From NCBI GenBank assembly GCA_964461835.1, contig CAYWVO010000002.1:124001-188000 (forward strand): a stretch of 64,000 bases of DNA. Reading direction: 5' to 3'. This document shows, in pieces, positions 51,541 through 60,998 of the stretch. The DNA comes from CAYWVO01 sp964461835. GTDB lineage: Bacteria > Zixibacteria > MSB-5A5 > WJJR01 > JAJRUJ01. Position 1 is the stretch's first letter, and each line of letters begins with the position of its first letter. The position numbers were made by a program, and so were the translations under genes. The notes below the pieces were generated by a model. It was not told the DNA's origin, did no database searches, and saw only the letters and a program-made list of their open reading frames with translations.

Positions 51541-51884
51541 GAAATTCTCCGTGGCGAATGGTGCCGGGTGAACCGAGGTGTTCTACGTATTCTAACCCGT
51601 TGGTAATCGATGCGTTCCTTTCAAATAATCCCCAGACGGCTCTTGCCATGCGAGATTCGGGGAATCGCCTTCCGGCAATTCCCCGAATCAGCTGTCGGGG
51701 GAGTCGAGTTCCGAGCCGCGCTGCCAGACCCTCCATGGCACCGTAAGCCCGTAATCGAACATGGTGGCAGCCCCCCACAAAATAGCCCGAATATGCACGG
51801 GGCAATTCGAACCCGATAAGCTACCGCCCTGATTGTTTGGATGTCAACACAAAAAGCTGTCGACGCGGAAATCTATATAGTTTA
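51541..51884. other. Second copy of the structured cysK leader region
   Basis: Identical to 37,844-38,187. Contains hairpins at 51,654-51,689 and 51,697-51,776 and the TTGACA (minus strand) at 51,842-51,847. No protein gene is visible. Confidence 0.5.
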
Positions 51885-52580
51885 TTAATTGCCAACAGGT
51901 TGAGGCTCATTTTCCATATCCGGTGGCCGAAAATAGCGGGCAAGGTAGACGAACGGCGTATCGATAACCGCAACGACTACTTTCACTAGCCAGGTAAAGA
52001 GGATCATTTCACCGAGATCCGGGTAGACCCCGACGAAGGCGATCAAAGTAAAGATAATTGAGTCAATAAGTTGGGAAATTACCGTACTACCCGTATTGCG
52101 AAACCATAGATATCGTTCCTTGGTCAGCCGTCTAAGCAGCAGAAACAGGGAAATATCCAAATGCTGGCTGATCAGGTAGGCAACCATTGAACCCAAGACA
52201 ATCCGCGGGGTGAGGGAGAAGATAGTTTCGAAAGCAGGTTGGGCGAAATCAAAATCGGCAGGCTGGAAGACCAAGATCATTTGACTGCCGACCAAAAAGA
52301 AAATTGAGGCAAAGAAGCCGAGATGTACCGCCCGCCGGGCCGTGCGCGAACCATAGTGCTCGGCGAACAGATCGGTCGAGAGAAAGATCGCGGCATAGAC
52401 CGCGTTACCACCGGTGGCGCTGAGGCCGAACAGCGTCATGCCCTTGACCACGAAAATGTTGGCCAAAATTGCATTGGTGGCCACCATCCCGAATAGCCAG
52501 ATTTTGCCCAGCCGAAATGCGGTTAGTACGAAACCAAGGCAGACAACCGCCCAGAGCAGAAACCAAAGGCTATTAAACAT
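51885..52580 (-). CDS. VUT/YhhQ-family transporter, second copy
   Basis: Identical to 38,188-38,883 (231 residues, RNTGSTVISQLIDSI segment). Divergent from the second purD copy as in copy 1. Confidence 0.85.
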   Translation of the reverse strand: MFNSLWFLLWAVVCLGFVLTAFRLGKIWLFGMVATNAILANIFVVKGMTLFGLSATGGNAVYAAIFLSTDLFAEHYGSRTARRAVHLGFFASIFFLVGSQMILVFQPADFDFAQPAFETIFSLTPRIVLGSMVAYLISQHLDISLFLLLRRLTKERYLWFRNTGSTVISQLIDSIIFTLIAFVGVYPDLGEMILFTWLVKVVVAVIDTPFVYLARYFRPPDMENEPQPVGN

Positions 52581-52764
52581 GGCTCGATCCTACGTGAAGA
52601 AACCGTTTGAGGCAAGCAGAAACCGCATCGGAACACCGACCTGCCGTAAATCCCACGTGATGGCCTTTTTCAACTCGACGACGGGGCTGCGAATCCGCAA
52701 AATGTCTTTTCCTCTTTGATCTCGCTCATTATAATTCAGCCTTAATTCGGGGAGGAATGCGCGC

Positions 52765-54087
52765 ATGAACATACTGGTGATCGGCGGTGGTGGACGGGAG
52801 CACACGCTGTGCTGGGCCTTGAAGAAGAGCCGTCACACGGATACGCTGTTCTGCATTCCCGGAAATGCGGGTATTGCTGAGATTGCTACCTGTGCCAGTG
52901 TTCGCGTCGCCGACAAACAGGCGATTGTCCAATTTGCCCAGGAACAGAATGTGAAGTTGGTGGTCATCGGCCCGGAAGCTCCCTTGGTGGAAGGTTTGGG
53001 AGACCTGCTCCGCAAAGCGGGTATCCGGGTATTTGGACCGAGTACCTCCGCGGCTCGGATTGAGGGCTCCAAGGGCTTCGCCAAGGATTTCATGCGCACA
53101 CATAACATTCCCACTGCGTCCTACCGTGTGTTTAATGAGGCGAATAAAGCCATCGAGTTTGCCCAATCCTCCGAAGCACCGTTGGTGGTAAAGGCGGACG
53201 GTTTAGCGGCCGGTAAAGGTGTGATCATCCCGCGCTCCATCGAAGACACGGCGGCAGCGATTCAAAAGATTATGGTCGAGCGCGCTTTCGGCGAAGCCGG
53301 CGCCAGGGTTATCCTGGAACAGTGCCTCACCGGCCAGGAGGTCAGCGTCATGGCCTTTGCCGATGGGCGCGATTACGCCACCATGGTTGCCGCACGCGAC
53401 CACAAACGGATCTTCGACCACGACCGCGGCCCGAATACCGGTGGTATGGGAGCATACGCCCCAACCCGGATCATCGATGAAGAACTGATGATCCAAATCG
53501 AAGAAACCGTCATTGAACCCACGATTACCGGTCTGCACTCCGAAGGACATCCGTTTGTCGGGTGCCTGTATGCCGGGCTGATGATCGCCGATGATGGACC
53601 GAGGGTGTTGGAGTTCAATTGCCGGTTTGGCGACCCGGAAACCCAGGTCGTGTTGCCATTGCTCAAGACCGACCTCGTGGAAATCATGATGTCGTGCGTG
53701 GATGGTGAACTGGACTTGGAGAAGATCGAATGGTCCGATCAAATTGCCGTGTGTGTAATCCTGGCTTCACGGGGGTATCCGGGGAAATATGACAAGGGAT
53801 ATCCCATCGCCGGCTTGGAAGCGGCCAATGGAACCGATACGCTGATCTTCCATGCCGGCACCGCGAAAAACAATGGGGAGGTGGTGACGGCCGGTGGACG
53901 GGTGCTGGGTATTACGGCCTTGGGCACCAGCTATGAAAATGCCGTGGCCCGGGCCTACAATGTCGTCGATAAGGTCCGCTTCAAGGGGATGCAGTACCGA
54001 AATGACATTGGTTTCAAGGCCGGAGTAGATCGCAAAATACGTCAACCGTCAAGCAGCAAACGGTATTCGCGGCGCCGCAAACGCTGA
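52765..54087 (+). CDS. purD: Phosphoribosylamine-glycine ligase, second copy
   Basis: Identical to 39,068-40,390 (440 residues). Upstream TATAAT repeats at 52,730-52,735. Two identical purD genes in one genome would be unusual, since purD is normally single-copy. Confidence 0.88.
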   Translation: MNILVIGGGGREHTLCWALKKSRHTDTLFCIPGNAGIAEIATCASVRVADKQAIVQFAQEQNVKLVVIGPEAPLVEGLGDLLRKAGIRVFGPSTSAARIEGSKGFAKDFMRTHNIPTASYRVFNEANKAIEFAQSSEAPLVVKADGLAAGKGVIIPRSIEDTAAAIQKIMVERAFGEAGARVILEQCLTGQEVSVMAFADGRDYATMVAARDHKRIFDHDRGPNTGGMGAYAPTRIIDEELMIQIEETVIEPTITGLHSEGHPFVGCLYAGLMIADDGPRVLEFNCRFGDPETQVVLPLLKTDLVEIMMSCVDGELDLEKIEWSDQIAVCVILASRGYPGKYDKGYPIAGLEAANGTDTLIFHAGTAKNNGEVVTAGGRVLGITALGTSYENAVARAYNVVDKVRFKGMQYRNDIGFKAGVDRKIRQPSSSKRYSRRRKR

Positions 54088-54116
54088 GCACAATTGAAAC
54101 CCTGTGGAGACACCCT

Positions 54117-54566
54117 ATGGCAGATGTTCTGATACTCATGGGCTCGGAATCCGACCGAAACGTTATGACCCATGCGGCTGATACGTTGCGGGAATTAGGA
54201 ATAACGTACGCCCTCGAAGTTTCCTCGGCGCATCGGCAGCCTAAGCGCACGCATTCTCTTGTCGCAGACGCCACAGCCGACGGGACGAAAGTATTTATCT
54301 GTGGGGCCGGGATGGCCGCTCACCTCGCCGGCGTGACCGCGTCGATTACCGACCGGCCGGTTATCGGGGTGCCGCTGGCGGGCTCGGATTTGCAGGGGTT
54401 GGACTCCTTGCTCTCAACGGTTCAGATGCCGAAAGGGATTCCGGTGGCCACGGTGGCGATTGGGAAACACGGGGCGATCAACGCGGCGGTACTCGCCGCA
54501 CAAATCCTGGCAACATCTGACAATTCGTTGCGCGAGAAGCTAATAGACAGGCGGACGGTATCGTAA
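54117..54566 (+). CDS. purE: N5-CAIR mutase, second copy
   Basis: Identical to 40,420-40,869 (149 residues, SSAHRQPKRTHS motif). Same 30-base spacing after purD as in copy 1. Confidence 0.88.
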   Translation: MADVLILMGSESDRNVMTHAADTLRELGITYALEVSSAHRQPKRTHSLVADATADGTKVFICGAGMAAHLAGVTASITDRPVIGVPLAGSDLQGLDSLLSTVQMPKGIPVATVAIGKHGAINAAVLAAQILATSDNSLREKLIDRRTVS

Positions 54567-54663
54567 CGTTGACAAACGTGACGGACGGGACATATTAATA
54601 ATTTCCGGCGTATAAGAAAAAGAACGTGGAACGACAGTATGGGCTAAGCGGGAGGAGTAAAGC

Positions 54664-55467
54664 GTGCGGTTTATTACTAACATTCGACCCTCGATCACAG
54701 CCGTCTTACCGGCGGCGTTTGCCGTGTTTCTGATTACTTGTGGAGGGGCACTCGCCGCAGAAATACCGGATACTGCCAAAGTGCATTTTAATGCGGGTGT
54801 TGAGGCAATGAAAGCCGATAAGATTGACACGGCGCTGAAGGAGTTCGAGGCGGCGGTCTCATTGGCTCCGGACTACCTTGATGCGCACATCAATGCGGGC
54901 GCACTCTATTTTGAAAAAGGCGATCTGGCGAAAGCCAGCGAGCACTTAAAGGCCAGTTTGGATCTGGATACGGCCAACGCCGGGGCCTGGTTTACCCTCG
55001 GTCAGGTTGAGGCCAAGCAGGAGAGATACAAGGTAGCTATCGAGGCGTTCAAGACTTCATTGAAATTTGCGCCCAAGGACGTCGACACTCGGATGATTCT
55101 GGCCGCGACATATAAAGATGCGGGACAAGACGCGAAAGCCATCGCCGAATACCAGGAAGTGGTCAAGCTGGATCCGGATAACTATATCGCGTTTTACAAC
55201 ATGGGCTATATCTATCAGCACCAGAAAAAATTCCAGCAAGCGATTAAATCGTATCGCGAAGCGACAAAGCTCAATCCGAACCACCTGAAATCGCTGTACA
55301 ACCTTGCAATCTGCCTGCAGACCATCGAAGACTATCCGGGGGCGCTGGACGCCTACAAGGCGTTCATCGAGAAGGCGAAGGGGAAAAAACGGTGGGCATC
55401 GAATGTCGCCCAAGCCAATGACATTGTCAAACAGATTCAGGATTACCTGGATCAGCTTGGTGGATAA
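54664..55467 (+). CDS. Secreted TPR-repeat protein, second copy
   Basis: Identical to 40,967-41,770 (267 residues; GTG start with GGGAGGAG upstream). Terminator copy at 55,492-55,525. Confidence 0.82.
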   Translation: MRFITNIRPSITAVLPAAFAVFLITCGGALAAEIPDTAKVHFNAGVEAMKADKIDTALKEFEAAVSLAPDYLDAHINAGALYFEKGDLAKASEHLKASLDLDTANAGAWFTLGQVEAKQERYKVAIEAFKTSLKFAPKDVDTRMILAATYKDAGQDAKAIAEYQEVVKLDPDNYIAFYNMGYIYQHQKKFQQAIKSYREATKLNPNHLKSLYNLAICLQTIEDYPGALDAYKAFIEKAKGKKRWASNVAQANDIVKQIQDYLDQLGG

Positions 55468-55491
55468 ACACCTCCCTATGGACCGACAGTT

Positions 55492-55525
55492 AGCCCGGCG
55501 AGGACAAACTCGCCGGGCTTTTTTT
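55492..55525 (+). terminator. Rho-independent terminator, second copy
   Basis: Same AGCCCGGCGAG / CTCGCCGGGCT stem and T-run as at 41,795-41,828. Confidence 0.9.
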
Positions 55526-55540
55526 GATGCATTGACTTCG

Positions 55541-55577
55541 TTGCATTGCCGGCGTGTCTGGACTATAATACGCGCCA
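55541..55577 (+). promoter_or_regulatory. CDF promoter, second copy
   Basis: TTGCAT, 17-base spacer, TATAAT (55,564-55,569), 8 bases to ATG, identical to 41,844-41,880. Confidence 0.6.
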
Positions 55578-56489
55578 ATGAGTAGGGCGGAGCAGACAGT
55601 CTTGGCGGATTCGGCGAGTACCTGCCTGCGCGTGTGCGTAGTATCCAACGCGTTGCTGGCGATCATTAAGTTTATCGCCGGCGTGGTGGGTAATTCTCAG
55701 GCTCTGATTGCGGACGGCATTAACTCCGTCGTTGATATTGTCTCCTCCGGAGTGGCCTGGATCGGACATCGGATTTCACTCTCTCCCCCAGATAGGGATC
55801 ATCCCTACGGTCACGGCAATGCCGACGTGCTGGCCGCCGTATTTGTCGGATTGGTTATCTTCTTTACGGGTATCTTTGTGGGCGGTCGGGCCTGGACTGC
55901 CATTCAACACGGCGATCTGCCACGACCGTCGCTCTTGCCGGTCCTGGTGGCAGTAGGTGTCATTGTTGCTAAGTGGATTCTCTATCTCTACACGATGCGG
56001 GTCGCCGGTAAAACGCGATCACCAGCTGTCCAGGCTACTGCGACCGATCACAAATCGGACATTCTTGCGACTTCCGGGGCGCTGGCCGGGGTGTTTGGGG
56101 CCTGGGTCGGTGTACCGGTGTTGGATCCCATTGCTGCGATCTGGGTGGCGGCGCTCATCCTCTATAACGCCATACGGGTGTTGACGGGCAACATTCATAT
56201 TCTGATGTCTGGACGGCCCGACCGATCAGTTACCGAGCCGGTTATTGAGACCATCCGTAAAATCCCGGGAGTGGAAGGGTTTGACCGCATTCGTGCACGG
56301 CAATTGGGCAGCAGGGTAATTATTGATCTGGAAATTCTGGTTGACCGGGATCTCAGTGTCGACGCCGGACATGAAATCGCCCGCCAAGCCCGAACAACGG
56401 CCTTGCGGGATCACCCGACCATTCTTGATGTTGTGGTCCATGTCGAGCCGTATTGCGTGAATTCGGAAACAAGCACGACAAAGGAGTAG
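55578..56489 (+). CDS. Cation diffusion facilitator transporter, second copy
   Basis: Identical to 41,881-42,792 (303 residues; HPYGHGNAD site). Leaderless-type start as in copy 1. Confidence 0.88.
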   Translation: MSRAEQTVLADSASTCLRVCVVSNALLAIIKFIAGVVGNSQALIADGINSVVDIVSSGVAWIGHRISLSPPDRDHPYGHGNADVLAAVFVGLVIFFTGIFVGGRAWTAIQHGDLPRPSLLPVLVAVGVIVAKWILYLYTMRVAGKTRSPAVQATATDHKSDILATSGALAGVFGAWVGVPVLDPIAAIWVAALILYNAIRVLTGNIHILMSGRPDRSVTEPVIETIRKIPGVEGFDRIRARQLGSRVIIDLEILVDRDLSVDAGHEIARQARTTALRDHPTILDVVVHVEPYCVNSETSTTKE

Positions 56490-56491
56490 CT

Positions 56492-57775
56492 GTGTCTCGC
56501 AAACGCATTGTTGCCTTCGTCGAGGGTGAACATCCCGCTCACTTCTGGCCGCTGGCGGAGTCACGGCCGCTCTTTATGCTGCGCTGCGGGGCAGAGTTAT
56601 TGTACGAGAAATGGATCAAACGATTGCAACCGACCGAAACCTGGTTTTTCTGTCGTGAAGTGGCGGCTGAAGTCACCGCCTCGCGTATGTCAGCGTTGGT
56701 CAACACGGTGCCCGAAGTGAAGGAGGCTGACTTATGGATAATTGACCCGCGGTGGTTGCCGGAAAGTCCAGAGTCATTTCTGGCAGGGGCCTGGCCGGAG
56801 ACGTGCGGCTTTCGCTCTGGGGAGCGTCTTGTTGCGCTGCGTATGGCAGTCCACGAACAGTTTACCGGGCCGGTAGGGGAATGGTTACAGCGCGGGGCGC
56901 CGGACGGGTTTCCGGAAACATCAGTGGAAACCGTCGAGGTGGCGGGCACCCACCTCAATTATTTGTGGGACATTGTCGACGAAAATCCCGATCAAATAGC
57001 GCGTGATTTCACGGTGGCCCGAGACGCGGGGAAGCACCGGCGTGCCGATACGCTTCAGTTCGGCGGAACGGCTTTGCTCAACGATTCAGATATTCTCATT
57101 GGTGACGGTGTTGAACTATCATCGATGAGTGTTCTCGACGCACGTAACGGCCCGATTATTCTCGATGATGGCGTACGGATCGAACCGTTTTCGCACATTG
57201 AGGGGCCGGCCGTCATTGGTGCGGGATCAATCATCTATGGCGCTCAAATTCGGGGCGGAACCACGATTGGTCCGGTTTGTCGAGTCGGGGGTGAGGTTGA
57301 AGCCAGCGTCTTTTTGGGATATGGCAACAAACACCATGAGGGTTTCTTCGGGCACGGAGTGATTGGGGAATGGGTCAACCTGGGCGCGTTGACTACCAAT
57401 TCGGATTTGAAAAATAACTACGGTACGATCCGGGTATCATTGCCATCGGGGGACGTGGATACGGGGCGTATCAAGGTGGGTTCGTTTCTCGCCGATCATA
57501 CTAAAACAGGAATTGGAACGCTTTTACCGACCGGGGGAGTGGTTGGATTTGCCTCGAATGTCTTCGGGGGAGACGGCGTGCTGCCCAAGTTCATTCCGGA
57601 ATTTTCCTGGGGCGGTGGCGGAGGATTCGTGGAACATCAATTGGACAAGGCTCTGGCAACCGCCGGAACGGTGGCGGCACGGCGTGGGGTGAAGATGGAT
57701 GCAGCGCACCAACAGCTTTTTCGTGCTATTTTTACCCAATCATCTGCCCGACGGAGTACGTTTTTGGGGCGTTGA
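56492..57775 (+). CDS. GlmU-like enzyme, second copy
   Basis: Identical to 42,795-44,078 (427 residues; GTG start with AAGGAG). Left-handed beta-helix region with NLGALTTNSDLKNNYG. Confidence 0.82.
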   Translation: MSRKRIVAFVEGEHPAHFWPLAESRPLFMLRCGAELLYEKWIKRLQPTETWFFCREVAAEVTASRMSALVNTVPEVKEADLWIIDPRWLPESPESFLAGAWPETCGFRSGERLVALRMAVHEQFTGPVGEWLQRGAPDGFPETSVETVEVAGTHLNYLWDIVDENPDQIARDFTVARDAGKHRRADTLQFGGTALLNDSDILIGDGVELSSMSVLDARNGPIILDDGVRIEPFSHIEGPAVIGAGSIIYGAQIRGGTTIGPVCRVGGEVEASVFLGYGNKHHEGFFGHGVIGEWVNLGALTTNSDLKNNYGTIRVSLPSGDVDTGRIKVGSFLADHTKTGIGTLLPTGGVVGFASNVFGGDGVLPKFIPEFSWGGGGGFVEHQLDKALATAGTVAARRGVKMDAAHQQLFRAIFTQSSARRSTFLGR

Positions 57776-57826
57776 CCGCGTAGCAAACTGAAGACTAGGC
57801 GTGGCCACACAGCGGAGAAATGATCG

Positions 57827-58861
57827 ATGCCGGAATTGAGAAAAGATCCCATTATCAGCCGATGGGTCATCATATCAACGGAACGGGGAAAACGGCCGAC
57901 CGATTTCCCGGTACGCACCGATCGGGTCGATTCCCGGATGTGCCCGTTTTGTCCGGGGAATGAATCAGCGACGCCGCCGGAAATTATTGCGCTGCGGGAC
58001 GACGGTACCAAACCGGATACCCCGGGTTGGCGGGTACGGGCCATTTCCAACAAATTTCCCGCGCTGAAGATCGAGGGAGATTTGCAGCGGGAAGGGATCG
58101 GCATTTTCGATAAAATGAACGGTGTCGGCGCCCATGAGGTTATTATCGAATCACCACAGCACGAGTTGGAGATGGAAGACCTTCCGCTCAATCAACTGGC
58201 CGATGCCATTTACATCTATCGCCAGCGGGTCCGAGATTTACAACAAGACTCCCGGTTCCGGTATGTAATGCTGTTCAAAAACAAGGGGGTTGCCGCCGGG
58301 GCATCGCTCTCGCATCCGCATTCGCAACTGATTGCCACGCCGGTCATTCCCAAACGAGTGGTGGAGGAATTGGACGGGGCGCAGAGATATTTCGAGTATA
58401 AGGAACGGTGTATCTTCTGTGATATTATCCATCAAGAATTGCACGATGAGGTGCGGATCGTCAATCAGAATGACGCCTTCGTTTCCCTGCAGCCGTTTGC
58501 CCCACGGTTTCCGTTTGAGACCTGGGTGCTGCCACGGTCTCATGAATCTCATTTCGAACGTATTAGCGATGAAGAACTCAAGCCCTTCGCGGAAATTTTG
58601 CAGGATAGTCTCAAGCGGCTTTCCCTGGTTTTAAATAATCCGCCATACAACTTTATGATACATACGGCACCGCATATTAACAACAACGGTTTGCATTACC
58701 ATTGGCATGTGGAAATCATTCCGAAGTTGACCAGGGTCGCGGGTTTTGAATGGGGCACCGGCTTTTATATAAATCCCACCCCACCGGAGGATGCCGCGGA
58801 GTATCTACGATCTGCCGAAATGACCGGAAAAACCCCAGCGAAAACCGATCACGGTACATGA
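57827..58861 (+). CDS. galT: Galactose-1-phosphate uridylyltransferase, second copy
   Basis: Identical to 44,130-45,164 (344 residues; CPFCPGNES, SHPHSQ). glgA follows after 18 bases as in copy 1. Confidence 0.88.
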   Translation: MPELRKDPIISRWVIISTERGKRPTDFPVRTDRVDSRMCPFCPGNESATPPEIIALRDDGTKPDTPGWRVRAISNKFPALKIEGDLQREGIGIFDKMNGVGAHEVIIESPQHELEMEDLPLNQLADAIYIYRQRVRDLQQDSRFRYVMLFKNKGVAAGASLSHPHSQLIATPVIPKRVVEELDGAQRYFEYKERCIFCDIIHQELHDEVRIVNQNDAFVSLQPFAPRFPFETWVLPRSHESHFERISDEELKPFAEILQDSLKRLSLVLNNPPYNFMIHTAPHINNNGLHYHWHVEIIPKLTRVAGFEWGTGFYINPTPPEDAAEYLRSAEMTGKTPAKTDHGT

Positions 58862-58879
58862 TAGGATAACCGCCGTTTC

Positions 58880-60358
58880 ATGCCACATGCCATGAACATC
58901 TTGTACGTCTCACCGGAAGTCGTCCCCTTTGCCAAGACCGGGGGGCTGGCGGATGTTGCCGGAGCCTTGCCGCAGGCCTTGGCGGAACGCGGTGATCGGG
59001 TAACGGTCATGATGCCGCACTACAAGTTGCTGTTTCAGGAAAAGTATTCGTTGGCCGCAGATTCCGTCGGAAGTGTTGATGTGCCGCTTGGCTCAGGCTA
59101 CGAACCAGCCGGCTTCTACACGCTGGATAAGGACCGCGTACGCTATGTGTTTGTTTCCCATTCGGGATATTTTAACCGCCCTGAGCTGTACCGAGACCCG
59201 GCGACCGGTCATGATTGGAAAGACAACGATGAGCGCTTTATCTTCTTTGCCCGGGCGGTCTTGGAATGGTGCCAGGCGACGGGGGTGCGGCCGGATATCA
59301 TTAATGTAAATGATTGGCAATCGGCGCTGATTCCCGTATACCTGCGGACGTTACTGAAGGACGTGTTGCACTTCGCCCAAACCCGGGTGGTGTTGACAAT
59401 TCATAATCTGGCCTACCATGGCCAATTTCCGGCAGAGCGGTTCAGTCTGCTGGGCTATCCAGCGGAGTGGTTTACCTCGCTGTCGCCGTTTGAATTCTAC
59501 GGGAAAGTCAATTTCCTGAAAGCCGGCATCTACTATGCAGATAAGATCAATACGGTCTCCCGGACGTATGCCCAGGAAATACAAAGCGGGCCGGATTTAG
59601 GCTGTGGTCTGGACGGTCTGTTGCGCAACCGGGCCGGGGATCTCTATGGCATCGTTAACGGCATTGATTATACGGTCTGGGACCCGGCTACCGACCCGCT
59701 GATTGAGGCCCACTATACTCCGAACGATCTGAGCGGTAAGCGCCGGAACAAAGCAGCGTTGCTGGCACGGTCCGGATTTGATGCTTCCGCCACCGAGCTG
59801 CCTTTGATGGGGATGATTTCCCGACTCGATGCACAGAAGGGCTTTGACCTTATCGAGCGCGTGGCCGACGAGCTGTTTACTCGCGATCTGGTTTTGGTTC
59901 TACTCGGCACTGGTGCGCCGAAATATCACGATATGTGCGAAAAATTGCAGGCCAAATACGCCGACCGTTTTCGCCCGTTTCTGACCTTTGATAACCAACT
60001 GGCTCATCTGATTGAGGCGGGATCGGATATGTTTCTGATGCCGTCCCGCTACGAGCCTTGTGGACTCAACCAACTCTATTCGCTGAAGTATGGGACGGTA
60101 CCGGTGGTTCGCCATACCGGTGGTCTGGCGGATACGGTGGAGGATGTCGGCGATACCGGCAGCAGCGGGACCGGGTTCGTTTTTCGACCCTATACCGCGG
60201 AGGCGCTGCTAAAAACCATCGATCGCGCCGTCAGTGCGTATAGTGATAGGAAACGGTGGGATGCGATCGTGCAGAACGGTATGCGGCAAGATTTCTCCTG
60301 GGCGTCATCGGCTAAAAAGTATGAACGCTTATATCAAGCGGCGATCGCCGACCGCTGA
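58880..60358 (+). CDS. glgA: Glycogen synthase, second copy
   Basis: Identical to 45,183-46,661 (492 residues; KTGGLAD, SRYEPCGLNQLYSLKYG). Confidence 0.88.
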   Translation: MPHAMNILYVSPEVVPFAKTGGLADVAGALPQALAERGDRVTVMMPHYKLLFQEKYSLAADSVGSVDVPLGSGYEPAGFYTLDKDRVRYVFVSHSGYFNRPELYRDPATGHDWKDNDERFIFFARAVLEWCQATGVRPDIINVNDWQSALIPVYLRTLLKDVLHFAQTRVVLTIHNLAYHGQFPAERFSLLGYPAEWFTSLSPFEFYGKVNFLKAGIYYADKINTVSRTYAQEIQSGPDLGCGLDGLLRNRAGDLYGIVNGIDYTVWDPATDPLIEAHYTPNDLSGKRRNKAALLARSGFDASATELPLMGMISRLDAQKGFDLIERVADELFTRDLVLVLLGTGAPKYHDMCEKLQAKYADRFRPFLTFDNQLAHLIEAGSDMFLMPSRYEPCGLNQLYSLKYGTVPVVRHTGGLADTVEDVGDTGSSGTGFVFRPYTAEALLKTIDRAVSAYSDRKRWDAIVQNGMRQDFSWASSAKKYERLYQAAIADR

Positions 60359-60419
60359 TACCCCTTGATCCCAAGCAGCCGAGGTTGTATGTAGTACTCA
60401 CGAACAGAGTGGGAGCGTT

Positions 60420-60890
60420 ATGGATATCATCTATCTTTCAAAGGACGGTGTGGAGAAACTCCAGAAGGAATTACATCGTTTTAAGACAATTGAACGGCCA
60501 AAGGTTGTCTCAGAAATCAAGACCGCCCGGGAATTCGGGGATTTAAGCGAGAACGCCGAATACCACGCCGCCAAAGAAAAGCAGGTGTTCGTTGAACGCA
60601 AAATCGCCGAGCTGGAAGATAAGCTCACGCGGGTCCGTGTGTTGGATGACAGTAATATCGACGCCTCCAAAGCCTACCTGCTCTCGACGGTACGCGTGCG
60701 TGACTTGGAGGACGGTGAAGAGATTGATTACACCCTGGTATCTGCCGAGGAGGCGGACGTCGATAACGATCGCATTTCGATTCAATCACCGATCGGGAAG
60801 GGGCTCTTAGGCAAGGCGGTTGGTGACAGAGTGCAAATAGAAGTCCCGGCCGGTGTGATTGAGTATGAAGTCTTAGACGTCTCCCGCTAA
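60420..60890 (+). CDS. greA: Transcription elongation factor GreA, second copy
   Basis: Identical to 46,723-47,193 (156 residues). The terminator hairpin at 60,918-60,946 repeats. Confidence 0.9.
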   Translation: MDIIYLSKDGVEKLQKELHRFKTIERPKVVSEIKTAREFGDLSENAEYHAAKEKQVFVERKIAELEDKLTRVRVLDDSNIDASKAYLLSTVRVRDLEDGEEIDYTLVSAEEADVDNDRISIQSPIGKGLLGKAVGDRVQIEVPAGVIEYEVLDVSR

Positions 60891-60917
60891 GTATAGAATT
60901 TCACTCAATATTCATAG

Positions 60918-60946
60918 AAAAACCCCCGCTGTCTGCGGGGGTTTTT
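60918..60946. terminator. Bidirectional terminator after greA, second copy
   Basis: Perfect AAAAACCCCCGC / GCGGGGGTTTTT stem, loop TGTCT, T-runs on both sides. Separates greA (plus) from C (minus). Confidence 0.92.
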
Positions 60947-60998
60947 CCCTTCAAACCGGTTTTGTTGGAAGTTACCAGTTAGTTAGGGTTTTGATTGT